A stretch of DNA of 64,000 nucleotides from Siphonodentalium dalli (Eukaryota; Mollusca; Scaphopoda; Gadilida; Siphonodentaliidae), in contig CP136061.1 in assembly GCA_032622095.1 (NCBI GenBank), forward strand, positions 132,440,087-132,504,086. Reading direction: 5' to 3'. A program made the position numbers and the translations under genes. Below the pieces are notes generated by a model. The model saw only the letters and a program-made list of their open reading frames with translations. It was not told the DNA's origin and searched no databases. Shown here piece by piece: positions 1 to 11,289 of the stretch (the stretch's first letter is position 1; each line of letters opens with the position of its first letter).

Positions 1-3000
1 TATTAGAACCCATAGCCATGATATATGGTTTATTTTGTGTATACTAGTAATATTGTTATTTTCAGTACCTTTATATACCAATACTGTGTATAACAATGCA
101 TATAAATTAATCCATGTATACATGTATATTGATTCAACGGATTCAGTGGTTTTGTCCATCAGTCTATCAAATTTGCGGGGAAAACATGGCCACAACCAGT
201 ACACCCTGTTAAATTTCGAATTTGAATCAATTGGCGCACCCTGCAGCCAGCTTTTATTGGAGAACTTTTTCTCATGTGGATAGTTTGGGTCACCGCTAGA
301 TGTGAGCCATGTTTTGTTCTCAAGCTGTCCTTGTGAAGACATCACTGCCAGCGGTGATCTTGAATTTTACTATATTTATGGCTAAATAATTTGGTTGATC
401 CTACAGACGACACCCCTTGTCCGATCGTCACCAGATTCCACAATGATCTTCTGGATAACCAGGGTGAGAGTAATCTAATTTCGTTAAAAAACATTACCAC
501 AGGCAGCAATTTGGTATCTTACTGTTTGATCCTCTTTTGCGTGACTGAATTGTTTAGCAACTGTACAGTCATATCCCTCATCTGATAGTCACCACACTTT
601 ATATTGATCTTCGGGCTGACAACTAGATGGGAGCTATCGAATGCTTTGAATTTCTTTGGAAAACATTGTCGCCAGCAGTCATCTTCTATTTTGGTTTTTA
701 TATACATGTATATCTCTTCATTCGGATAGCCAGTATTACGTAGGTACTTCAACTTTCCGCATTCCTGTCATCATTTGAAATATAAAAATTTACCTGATAC
801 CATGCACCCTTCAAAATTTGTTTCGTCGTATCTATTTTAATGACCCGTATGGTAATATTGATACAGATATATTTGTCAAACATTTCTTTGTACAATATAC
901 AGGTATTTAGTTTGTAACTAAATCTAGAAATATATAATAGTAGCTGGTGGACCCTACTTCGTCCGGTATGTTCCCCTCTGATTTTCGGAGAATTGCGCGA
1001 TTTAACCTTGAATTGACCATTTTAAAGGTGAACGTCATGTCGGGTCACGATTTGATCCGTCCAAAACACTCCCCGGACAAAAGTCACGACAAAAGTACCC
1101 GTCGAAATCCGCCCGGCTTTACCCGATTTGACCTTGAATTGACAATTTTGAATGCCAAGATCAGGTCAGGGTCATAATTTGACCCACCCGAAACACTCCT
1201 GGGACAAAAGTAACAGTAGGTATTATATTTCGTTGAAATACTTCCGTTTTACCAGATTTGACCTTGAATTGATCTTTTTGAATGTCAAAGTCAGGTCGGG
1301 ATCAAGATTTGACCCGTCCAAATAGTCCAGAAACATGCCTACATCAGCACGTTCGAGAACATGGTCCCACGTGAAATTGGACCCGTCCATATTGCTCCCG
1401 GGATCGAAGTAGTCCTACACACAAATTTTTAGTCGGATCGGTCAAGGTCCAGAAACATGCCTATGGGCGAGGTCAAGTTGACACGTTAAATACCAAATCC
1501 GAGTCTATAACACATACACACATGCATTCATGCATACACACATACATACATACAGACAGGTGTTCCAAAATGTATAATCGATAGCTACAACAATTCTATG
1601 GTAGATAGTTCACGGCCGACCTGTTGCATGCATCTTAGTTTTCTTGTGCTATTTAATGGCATGTTTCTAACGTGGAGGCGTAGATATTCTTGAGACCCCA
1701 CTACTCTTCAATTCACACCAAGTTCTCAGCTGTCATGTTCGGATATTAGAACCCGTAGCCATAATATATGGTTTATTTTGTATATACTAGTATAATATAG
1801 TTATTTTCAGTAACTTTATATACCAGTAGTGTGGATAACAATGCATATATATACATGTGTATATGTATATTGATTCAACGGATTCAGTGGTTTTGTTCAT
1901 TAGTCTATCAAATTTGCGGGGGAAACATGCATGGCCACCAGCAGTACACCCTGCCAAATTTCAAAGTTGAATCAATTGGCGCACCCTGCAGCCAGCATTT
2001 ATTGGAGAACTGTTTCTAATGTGGATATTTTGGGTCACCACTAGATGGGAGCCATATTTTTTCTCAAAATTTCCTTGTGAAAACATCACTGCCAGCGGTG
2101 ATCTTGAGTTTTACTATTTTTATGGCTAAATAATTTGGTTGATCCTACAGACGACATACATTGTCCGATCGTCACCAGATTCCACAATGATCTTCTGGAT
2201 AACCAGGATGAGAGTGATCTATTTTTTTCCGAATTTCGCAGGGGGGTGAAAAAAATTTTTCCGGCACGTATGCCGGGTGGGTGGGTGGTCAAAGCCACCA
2301 ACAAGCAATTTTTTCCGCAACTAAAAAAAAAAATTCCTGCTTGTTTTTTAGTGTTTTGGCAATGAGTTGGGCTTCAAACCCACTTTGAATGAGAGAAATA
2401 ATGTAATTCTAACTGTAAACTGACTGCAGGCAGTTATCGTGTTGTATTTTGTTGCAAATTTTGAAATCCAAGATGGCCGCTGGCAGCCATGTTTTTTTGG
2501 CCGAATGACCTCAAAATGACTCATTCCTATTTACATGTCCATGTTAACATCCATGATAAATAGTATGCACAGAAATTCATATACAGCTGTTTACAGTGAA
2601 TTTCCCGCCGCAAATCTATGTTTTAGTGTTAAAAGGGGGGGGGGGGTGGGTGTCAAAAAATGGTCGGAAAAAACTGCCGAATTTCGTTAAAAACATGACC
2701 ACAGACAGCAATATTGTATCTTACTCTTTGTATGACTGAATTCTTTTTTTTTAGCACCTCTACAGACCACATCCCTCATCTGATAGTCACCAAACTTCAT
2801 ATTGATCTTCGGGGTGACCACTAGATGGGAGCTATCAAATGATTTGAATTGGAAAACATGGTCGCCAGCAGCATCTTCTATTTTGCTTTTTATATACATG
2901 TATATCTCTTCGTGCGGATAGCCAGTATTACTTGGGTAGTTCAACTTTCCACATTCCTGTCATCATTTGAAATATAAAAATGTACCTGATACATGTAGTC

Positions 3001-3200
3001 CAATGAAAATTAACAAGCGTCCTAAATTAAATTTCCCTATGATCTTATATTATTCCTCACAATCACATGCACCCTTAAAATTTTTGTTTCGTCGTATCTA
3101 ATTTTAATGACCCCTATGGTAATATTGATATAGATACATTTGTCAAACATTTCTTTGTACAATATACAGGTATAAAGTTTGCAACTAAATCTATAAATAT
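1..3200. repeat. large imperfect direct duplication of interspersed-repeat sequence
   Basis: Bases 1-930 recur at about 1741-3200: both begin 'tattagaaccc.tagccat' and contain 'gattcagtggttttgt', 'ttggcgcaccctgcagccag' and 'tctgatagtcacca'. The second copy is longer because of an insertion at about 2229-2688. Parts resemble 33,400-34,250 in the opposite orientation (the 'agatggctgctg.cagccat' family). No coding potential; the short frames here are chance. Confidence 0.75.
2229..2688. mobile_element. unclassified insertion of about 450 bp inside the second duplicated block
   Basis: Comparison with the first copy near 479 shows extra sequence between 'gagtgatcta' and 'atttcgttaaaaac'. The extra block starts and ends with TTTTTTCCGA / TCGGAAAAAA (inverted), and 'ccgaatttcg' appears at both edges, which may be a target duplication. 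Contains poly-A and poly-G runs. Family unknown. Confidence 0.4.
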
Positions 3201-3510
3201 ATAATACTAGCAGGTTAGCCCGCCACTGGTGGCGTTCGTCAGAAACATGACAATTTTTTTTTTTTTAATTAATTTTTTAGTTAATTTTAATAATTAATTT
3301 TTTAATTAAATTTTTTTTTTTTCAATGAGTTAATATTCATTTTTTGTTTATAACATGAGTTAATTGTGCATTTTTCCCGATTTTGACCTTGAATTTATCA
3401 CTTTCAAGGTCAAGGTCAGGTCGGGGTCACAATTTAACCCGTCCATGACAATTCCCGTAGGTAGCAAGTGTGAGCGCAATCGGTTCGAGTCTATAAAGGA
3501 CACATGCACA

Positions 3511-3735
3511 CATATATATAATTTGTGGGTACCCGTTTCGATGGGAAAATCACATAGGGCGGAAAAACGGACCCGATCCGCGTTCCTAGGAAGCCCTAAG
3601 TACGTAAGAATCACACAACACGCATATATATAATTTGTGGGTACCCGTTTCAAGGTGATAATCACCTAGGGCGGAAAAACTAACCCGATCCGCGTTCATA
3701 GGAAGCCCTGAGTACGTAAGAATCACACAACACGC
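3511..3735. repeat. two-unit tandem duplication, about 110 bp each
   Basis: The unit runs from 'atataatttgtgggtaccc' to 'tcacacaacacgc' and occurs twice head to tail with a few substitutions, so it arose recently relative to the surrounding repeats. No coding content. Confidence 0.6.
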
Positions 3736-3894
3736 TCATGTCTGTATAATGACGCACACGCCGAGACCCAGACGTAAGAATCACATTGCGAAAACTAATA
3801 AAAAATGTAGAGTTACGCCTCTTAGATCAATACGTCGATGACTATAAAGAGCGTTAACCGGTTACATCTCCCAATATGGAAGATATAAGGAGCG

Positions 3895-5330
3895 TTGGTG
3901 TGTTAACCTCCACGGTGCCATTTTTTTTGTGACTGGGAAGGGAGAAGCGGTGCTCTGAGCTTGTCCAAAATGCGACGTGGACGATCCCCGTGGGTTTTTA
4001 CACTTATATACGAAATTTGAGCTCGATCCGACCACCCGTTTTCGATTCTATGAAGTACCCACATACACATATAAACACACATATATATATACATATATAC
4101 GGCAGTCTCAAAATATATAGTAGACTAGCAGGTTAGCCCGCCACTGACGGCGTTTGTCATAAACATGACATTTTTTGGCTTTTCAACGAGTTAATTGTGC
4201 CTTTTTAATCAAGAGAAATTATGGTACCCGTCCCTAAAAGATTTAAGGTACATCGGGCGGAAAGAACTGACCCGATGAAAAATTGTTGAGCCCGACGTTG
4301 TCCGGGCTATTCAAAAACAAAATTTCAAGTCGATAGCTCCACCCGTTTCCGAGATCTCGTCTGCGCATGCGCTGCACGGGCGTCGCACGGGCTCGCCAAT
4401 ACGACAACGACGACCACCTGGTCAAACTACACTCACGTACCAAGTTTCGTCCCGATCGGTCGAGGTGTTGGTATCTGATGCAAAAGACGAAATTGTGAGT
4501 GTTGGTTTGTAACCGGGATTTCTGAGAAGCATTATGCCTATATCCACACTAACTACCCCCCCCCCTAAGCCCTGACCTAATTGTCATACATACTATAACA
4601 ATGATGTTGTAAGAGTACTATGGCATCCAATAAATCTCCCCGCATAGGAAACCACTCAAAAATATTGTTCTCGTAAATCTCTCTGCAGATGCTAATAACG
4701 TTGAATGGTAAACAGACGCTCTTTATAGCGATGCGTCAAAAACAAACGCTCATTAAATTATCACTTGATTAACCCTTTGGAGAGTATCTGTAACGTCATA
4801 TACATGACGTCATGAGTAAATTTAACGTCAACGTCATCGCCATAATTATTAACAAGTTCGGGTCAAAAGTGTCCAATAATTTGTTTTAATTCATGTGCAT
4901 TTTTTTTTAACGTGTGTTATCATAATCGATTGCATTTATACATTTGGGACATATATTAATCAAAATAACTCCTATACAAATCATTTTTAAATCAGATGAT
5001 TTATTGAAGTTATGTCTACATAAAATAACACTTCCTGAAACGACATATATGTCGTTCTACTCCTCAACCGATAGACGACATATATGTCATTCTACTCGCC
5101 AAAGGGTTAACCACCGCAGTGCCGTTTTTTGTGACTGGCATTGGAGAACGGGTGCTCTGAGCTTCTCCAAAACGCGACCACGACGGTGTCCGTGGGATTT
5201 TACACTTATATACGAAATTTGAGCTCAATCTGTACACGCGTTTTCGATTCCATGACGTACCCACATATATACACACACATATATATACGGAAGTCTCAAA
5301 TTATATAGTAGAATAGACTAGCTGATGTAC
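3895..5330. repeat. two copies of a dispersed repeat with a TTAA-flanked insertion
   Basis: 3,905-4,130 and 5,112-5,328 share 'gtgactgg', 'ggtgctctgagctt', 'tacacttatatacgaaattt' and a (TA)n-rich tail ending 'tatagta.actag'. 3,205-3,240 and 4,123-4,170 share 'gactagcaggttagcccgcc'. Looks like head-to-tail copies of a short non-coding element; class not determined. Confidence 0.55.
4773..5106. mobile_element. TTAA-flanked MITE (piggyBac-like), family with CCCTTTGG ends
   Basis: TTAA at 4769-4772 and 5107-5110 brackets 334 bp whose ends are inverted: left CCCTTTGGAGAGTA, right (reverse complement) CCCTTTGGCGAGTA. piggyBac superfamily elements insert at and duplicate TTAA and start with CCC, so assignment to that superfamily is reasonable. 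Non-coding. A truncated relative lies at 37,192-37,217. Confidence 0.6.
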
Positions 5331-5429
5331 TCGACTTCGTTCGGGGTATTTAGGGATTTCTTTCTGATCGCCTTCTCCTGGGCAGTACCCGGTATATACA
5401 GCATCTGAACAAACTATTTTTCAATTGGT

Positions 5430-5610
5430 CCAGAAACATGCCTATATCAGCACGTTCGATGACATGGTCGCACGTGAAATTGGACCCGTCCATATTTCTC
5501 CCGGGATCGAAGTAGTCCTACACACAAATTTTAGTCGGATCGGTCAAGGTCCAGAAACATGCCTATGAGCGAGGTCAGGTTGACACGTTAAATACCAAAT
5601 CCGAGTCGGA
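5430..5610. repeat. second copy of the repeat at 1,325-1,505
   Basis: Both carry 'ccagaaacatgcctat', 'tcagcacgttcga', 'cgtgaaattggacccgtcca' and 'gacacgttaaataccaaatc'. Non-coding, dispersed. The rest of 5,330-5,995 holds no gene that I can see. Confidence 0.6.
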
Positions 5611-5994
5611 TCGGTCGAGCAGTGTGCGAGTCTTTAACACACATACATACGTGCATGCATACACACATACAGACAGATATTCCAAAATGTATAATCGATA
5701 GTTACAGGAATTCTATGATAAATAGTTCACGGGCGATCTGATGCATGCATCTCAGTTTTCTTGTAGCATTACTGCTATGTGAAAAATGGGACGACGCGCA
5801 CTTGTGGTATAACTATTTTGTCACAAAACAGTCATTCGATGGTATTTTCTGTATTATCGTTCGCAGTGCCGATGATTTGTCGAGGCTATGCCATTCCCGA
5901 CTCAATCATATCCGAAATAAAAACTGGGCATGATTACAAGTTTTTATCTTTAATCAGGTTCAGATTCCGATATTTTACATCAACATATGAAGAA

Positions 5995-6880
5995 ATACCG
6001 TATAATGAAGTTACCATATCATATAATGGCGAAACGACTTTATATCACGACGAGACGACCTAACATAATGGTATAACCACTGTATATAATGACGAAAGGA
6101 CTTCATATAATGGTGAACGACTTTATATCATGACAAGTCCACCTCACATAATGGTGAAACGACTTTATATCATGATGAGACGACCAGTCACCACACATAA
6201 TGGTGAAACGACTTTATATCACGATGAGACGACCACAGTCACCACACATAATGGCGAAACGACTTTATATCACGATGAGACGACCAGTCACCACACATAA
6301 TGGCGAAACGACTTTATATCACGATGAGACGACCACAGTCACCACACATAATGGCGAAACGACTTTATATCATGATGAGACGACCTCACATAATGGGGAA
6401 ACCACTTTATATCATGACGAGACGACCTAATATATTATGGAAACCACCTCATACGAAACGACCTAATATAATGATGTAAGCACTTTATATATTAGAGAGG
6501 AGACTTCATATAAAGACAAAACGACCTCACATAGTGGCGACTTTATATCATGACGAGACAATTAACCTCACATAATGGCGAAACGACTTTATATAATGAC
6601 GAAACGACTTTATATAATGATGAAACGACTTCATATAATGGTAAAACGACTTTATATAATGACGAGACGACCTAATATAATATGGAAACAACTTCATACG
6701 AAACGACTTAACATAATGGTGTAACCACTTTATATATTGGAGAGGAGACTTCATATAACGACAAAGCGACCTTACATAATTATAATGGTGAAACGACTTT
6801 ATATCATGATGAGACGACCTCACATAATGGTGAAACCACTTTATATAATGACGAGACGACCTCACATAATGGCTAAACAC
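5995..6880. repeat. satellite array, about 42-54 bp units
   Basis: Around 20 units of the type 'aatggtgaaacgactttata' + 'tcatgatgagacgacctc', some with an extra 'cagtcacc'. Some stretches stay open in frame on either strand (HNGETTLYHDETT on plus), but this follows from the repeat having few stop codons; there is no other evidence of coding. Confidence 0.85.
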
Positions 6881-6899
6881 CACATAAGGCAGCTGAGGC

Positions 6900-7639
6900 G
6901 TTCCATAAAAACGAGTCCAGTAAATTAGGTCTGGACCGAGTCTTTGGCGAGTTGCAGATTCTTTTTATTACATGATCCAAAACCTCGACTCAAATCAACA
7001 AATGGGACTCGAAACTAACATCGGCTTCTATAAGGCATGCGATGACGTTTCACGTAACTATGAGTTGTTTGCCCGCGTAAAGAATTAGGCCTAGATAAAT
7101 AAATACTCTTTGACGTATTTAATGGCTTATGTTTAAATGGCATAACTTTTCAAACTCTTCATTCATTAAAGTTTGTTGGAAAAATATTGGAAGCCATAGT
7201 ATTTTCAGACGTTGCGTATGGAATGTAAACAGACGACCAACCGGAAGTCAAAGGTCACCTGGCATTATTTCCTGCTATTAAACGAACGTTTAATATAACA
7301 ATTTATAGAATGGGTTTATGAATGGAATAATGGTAGGATCGTGTAATAAATCTAGTTAGATCACAGCTGATCTCATGTGCATTCTGTATTAAGTGTCAGA
7401 CGCACGTTTTGTAAAAATGTCCTGCTATTTCAAATATGGATGTTCTCAAAAGGTGTCAGGAATTTCTTATTTGTGAAATTTGATACAAGCGATTACTGTG
7501 ACACAATATATTTGTAATGCATCATTGATGTTGGCTGACAATCGTCTCGTGAGTGAGGACGTGGGCAACGGCGGCGACCTAAGTTGAAAAAAATATCTCA
7601 CCAAAGCGCAGCCAGATGACGCCTTTCGGCAAGGTACAT
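6900..7639. other. no recognisable gene
   Basis: Unique-looking sequence between the satellite and the decayed ORF. It may be the 5' flank of the latter; I see no promoter motif I would defend. Confidence 0.5.
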
Positions 7640-8080
7640 GCAGGTTGTCAATTAATAGATGACTGCTTAATATGTGGATTTCCTACTAGTGCTGAACTTA
7701 GACACCAGGTCTGCACCAATAAGCAAAGTAGAGACCCTTCATTTCAGGGCCAATCTTTTACAATGCGATGCTTTAACATATGACGTGGAGAAGCGCATTC
7801 AATGGTGTATTGACTTGGTAGCAGCAGAGGCCGATTGCCACCACCGCTGTCTGACTCGATGCTTACAATGCAAGGATGTGAATCAAACCGAGAAAGGAAA
7901 AAGCATGTCGAAAATCATATCAGTTATGCAATATTGGTTCTCGAAAAGATTTGTACTTGGCTCGAGACAGAAGCTGGTGCAGAATTGTACAAAGATAGTG
8001 AGTTTATTTCCAGAATAGTTGAATTCGCAGCCAAGTCGTATGTTAAAACTCAACACATCCTCGCGGAAATACGTACATAA
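7640..8080 (+). pseudogene. N-terminal fragment of the decayed ORF
   Basis: Three frames contribute: LIDDCLICGFPTSAELRHQ, then ETLHFRANLLQCDALTYDVE with KRIQWCIDLVAAEADCHHRC, then LEKICTWLETEAGAELY and SYVKTQHILAEIRT-stop. The C-x2-C and the later H/C-rich part look like a zinc-binding module. At least two frame breaks. 8,081-8,944 downstream shows nothing recognisable and may be a further insertion or eroded coding sequence. Confidence 0.6.
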
Positions 8081-8944
8081 TCGACCTATAGTGTGAAATA
8101 GGTACATAATGTGATTATTTGACTCTGATATTAGCAGGTAATGGAGTCATAGCCGTTATTTCATTTTATGGCACGGGCCACAGTGAAAACACATGTTAAA
8201 GAGCGTTCACCTGAAATGTCGTGGATTGGATTATTTGTCTCATTGTCCGCGCATAATCTGCTTAGAATCGCCACATTGTGAGTCGATAATGTGACAAAAA
8301 TGCTCTCATTTTCAGCACATTGTCGACTCAAAATGAGGCGATTTTAAGTAGATTATCTACCTAAACAAATTCTTTATAAGCGGATAATGTGCAGTTTTTC
8401 GGGAGAACATGCTGATATACTATCAACAGTTTATAAGTAACTTAGATGAGTAATGTGCAGAATTCATTTTCTTCGCTGAGGTCAAGGGACGGAAGGATGT
8501 CATTTTTTTCTCGAAATATGGCCAAATTCATTTTAAATGACAAGTGGTACACTGATAAAAAAAACAGAATTTAGATGTCGAAGTAGACAGGATTATTTTG
8601 ACTGCAGAAAGAATCATAAAAGCATGCACAATTAATGGAGGCGGCCCGGAGGCCGATTTCAGTTGCGAATCGCACTAATCCAGCTCTTCTTCGTTTGACC
8701 ACGCCATATATACCATCACATCTGATCTCAGAACAGACCTTCTGTGACACTCAGCATGTTTTTTTTTACAGTAATAGTTACAAACTTAGCGCGAACTAGT
8801 CAGGTTTCATGCGAAGTGCTTACTCGCAGAACGACACTCTGACCTCTGAGAAATAAGATATTATGTTCCTTCCCATCATCGATCTGAATCCGTCAGATGA
8901 CGATTGTATTTTCTCTACACTCATTTATTTTGAGTAACAGACAC

Positions 8945-9676
8945 GTCAATTGAACATCCAAACTCCATGGTTCAAGGATGTAAACATAATAACTTCTAAG
9001 TCGATTAACATAGTGTGTAGGCGCGGGGGATTTCATAATGTAATGAGATTCATGGGCAGTATCGGCTTGATGATGAAGGGGTCGGGGTTAGCAGAAGCTT
9101 TGGGGAAAGTGTATGGTCCCAACACAGTGACCCACATGGAACCTGGAAAGGCAGTGGCGATGGCATTGCGTGGTCACTACCTAGTTGATGCTGCTCTTTT
9201 CAAATAAGTTGATAGCTGAAGTTGTCCCAGTCGAGAAAGGCGACAGTTCTGCGGACAATGAATCGATAAGGGAACAAGACGACGTACACAGAAGTATCAC
9301 ACGTAAAACAGGCTGATGTCGACGTTGTTGTTGGTGAAAACACGGCGAGAAAAATGCACCAGAGTGAAATGGACGGTACTGGTATACGAAAACTGTGTGA
9401 AGAAATTGAAAGGGGGTAGCTCGAGCAATGTATCAATAATTATAAATCACTGCTTGTCAACGAATCCCTAGCGGCAAAATTGTGGGTCCAGTATATGGAT
9501 TATATGCAGACTCTAAAGAACTTCATCGGTGCTGATCGAACAGGGGATTGGAACCTGCATCTGGTAACAGTGGGGGGGGGGGGGGGGCAGTTGATGAACC
9601 TCTTCGCAGCCACTGCAAAGAGCTGCAGACTATATCTCCAAATGATGCCAGAATGACCATTCGAAGAACCCTTGGG
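8945..9676 (+). pseudogene. middle fragment of the decayed ORF, up to the transposon insertion
   Basis: Opens with NIQTPWFKDVNIITSKSI and VMRFMGSIGLMMKGSGL, then TVTHMEPGKAVAMALRGHYL; a second frame gives SLAAKLWVQYMDYMQTLKNF and GADRTGDWNLHL. A run of 18 G at about 9571-9588 breaks the frame, which resumes as LFAATAKSCRLYLQMMPE. It ends at the 8-bp target duplication 'tatatatc' (9677-9684) of the inserted element. Confidence 0.65.
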
Positions 9677-9917
9677 TATATATCACAGACATGACAATTG
9701 GAACTTATTCCCTATTCCTTATTCTTTATTTTCAAAAATGTCGCTTTCGACCGATTTGACGGCATGGGTGGGTGGCCCGCCCCAAATACCACCTAGAAAC
9801 ACCCCGACCCCCCACCCATCACCATTTTCGAGAACGGTAAGTATTTCGACCGATTTGACGGCATGGGTGGGTGGCCCGCCCCAAATACCACCTAGAAACA
9901 CCCCCGACCCAGAAGGC

Positions 9918-10500
9918 ATTCAGTTATGTATGGAGTCTTGCAAAGCATAAAAGGACGTACACTGGCGATCGACCATACGAGCGTGACGTGTATCATAAGG
10001 AATTCAGTCATATATGGTGTCTGACAATGCATAAAAGGACGAACACTGGCGATCGTCCATATGAGAGTGACGTGTATGACAAGGAATTAAGTCATATATG
10101 GAGTCTGACAATGCATAAGAGGACGAAAACCGGCGATCGTCCATACGAGTGTGACGTGTATCAGAAGGAATTCAGTTATATATGGAGTCTGACAATGCAT
10201 AATAGGACGAACACCGGCGATCGACCACACGAGCGTGACGTGTATCATAAGTAATTCAGTTATATGTGGAGTCTGGCAATGCATAAGAGGACGAACACCG
10301 GCGATCGACCATACGAGCGTGACGTGTGTGTCATAAAGAATTCAGTCATGTGTGGAGTCTGACAATGCATAAGAGGACGAACACCGGCGATCGTCCATAC
10401 GAGTGTGACGTGTATCAGAAAGAATTCAGTCATATACGGAGTCTGGCAAAGCATAATAGGACATAGACCGGCCATCGTCCATACGAGTGTGCTATATATG
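9918..10500 (+). repeat. captured, decayed C2H2 zinc-finger array (84-bp units, about 7)
   Basis: Each 28-residue unit reads like TGDRPYECDVYHKEFSHIW + SLTMHKRTN, matching the C2H2 layout with its TGE[KR]PY linker. However, the second Cys is always Tyr (CDVY for CxxC), the first Cys is often Arg or Ser, and the last His is Asn, Lys or Tyr (HKRTN). About four units stay open (from about 9,918 to the stop at 10,252); later units have stops or frameshifts. It therefore cannot bind zinc as a normal finger array. Probably a host zinc-finger gene fragment taken up by the surrounding element and then amplified or homogenised. Confidence 0.75.
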
Positions 10501-10589
10501 ATATTTAGCGATTCAACTAAAACTTGCAACTACTGTGTCATGAAGTGGGTTATCATGTGATCTGGCAGTTTTTTCAGACTAATTAAACG

Positions 10590-11200
10590 GGGGTCGGGGT
10601 GTTTCTAGGTGGTATTTGGTGCGAGCCACCCACCCATGTCGTCAAATCGGTCGAAATCCTTACCGTTCTCGAAGATGGTCCATACCCCATTTTCACCCCC
10701 TCGGGGTGGCACCCCTCGGGGGTGATGGGTGTGGGGTCGGGGTGTTTCTATGTTGTATTTGGGGCGGGCCACCCACCCATGCCGTCAAATCGGTCGAAAT
10801 CCTTACCGTTCTCGAAAATGGTCCATACCCCATTTTCACCACCTCGGTGGCACCCCCCCCCCGGGGGGTGATGGGTTGGGGGTCGGGGTGTTTCTAGGTG
10901 GTATTTGGGGCGGGCCACCCACCCATGCCGTCAAATCGGTCGAAATACTTACCGTTCTCGAAAATGGTCCATACCCCATTTTCACCCCCTCGGGGTGGCA
11001 CCCCCCGGGGGTGATGGGTGGGGGGTCGGGGTTTTTCTAGGTGGTATTTGGGGCGGGCCACCCACCCATGCCGTCAAATCGGTCGAAATACTTACCGTTC
11101 TCGAAAATGGTCCATACCCCATTTTCACCCCCTCGGGGTGGCACCCCCGGGGGTGATGGATGGGGGTCGGGGTGTTTCTAGGTGGTATTTGGGGCGGGCC
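10590..11200. repeat. tandem array of about 145-bp units within the transposon
   Basis: Units start 'gggtcggggtgtttctaggt' near 10591, 10735, 10881, 11022 and 11163, and each contains 'ggtggcaccc' GC-rich palindromes. Two partial units in the opposite direction form the left arm (9745-9905). The array thus extends the inverted repeat, giving an unequal-armed foldback. Open frames here are repeat artefacts. Confidence 0.8.
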
Positions 11201-11289
11201 ACCCACCCATGCCGTCACATCGGTCGAAAGCGACATTTTTGAAAATAAGGAATAAGGAATAGGGAATAAGTTCCAATTGTCATGTCTGT

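Larger units (their letters stand above)
9685..11289. mobile_element. non-autonomous DNA transposon with 8-bp target duplication (hAT-like), 1,605 bp
   Basis: Flanked by perfect direct copies of 'tatatatc' (9677-9684 and 11290-11297). The ends are inverted: left ACAGACATGACAATTGGAAC, right its exact complement. The terminal inverted repeat extends roughly 200 bp inward through 'tcgaccgatttgacggcatg'. Eight-bp duplications are typical of hAT (also P and some others); the terminus does not settle the superfamily. It carries no transposase, but holds a decayed C2H2 zinc-finger array and a tandem array of about 145-bp units. It sits inside the reading frame of the older decayed ORF, whose sequence resumes directly after it. 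Confidence 0.8.

Noticed and set aside
5995-6880. CRISPR-like regular repeat
   Set aside because: No unique spacers; units are contiguous and the genome is eukaryotic.
9571-9588. Poly-G run as a functional G-quadruplex
   Set aside because: Lies within a dead frame; runs like this (also 38,451-38,481, poly-C at 35,826-35,857 and 62,492-62,506) are prone to length error and I would not interpret them.
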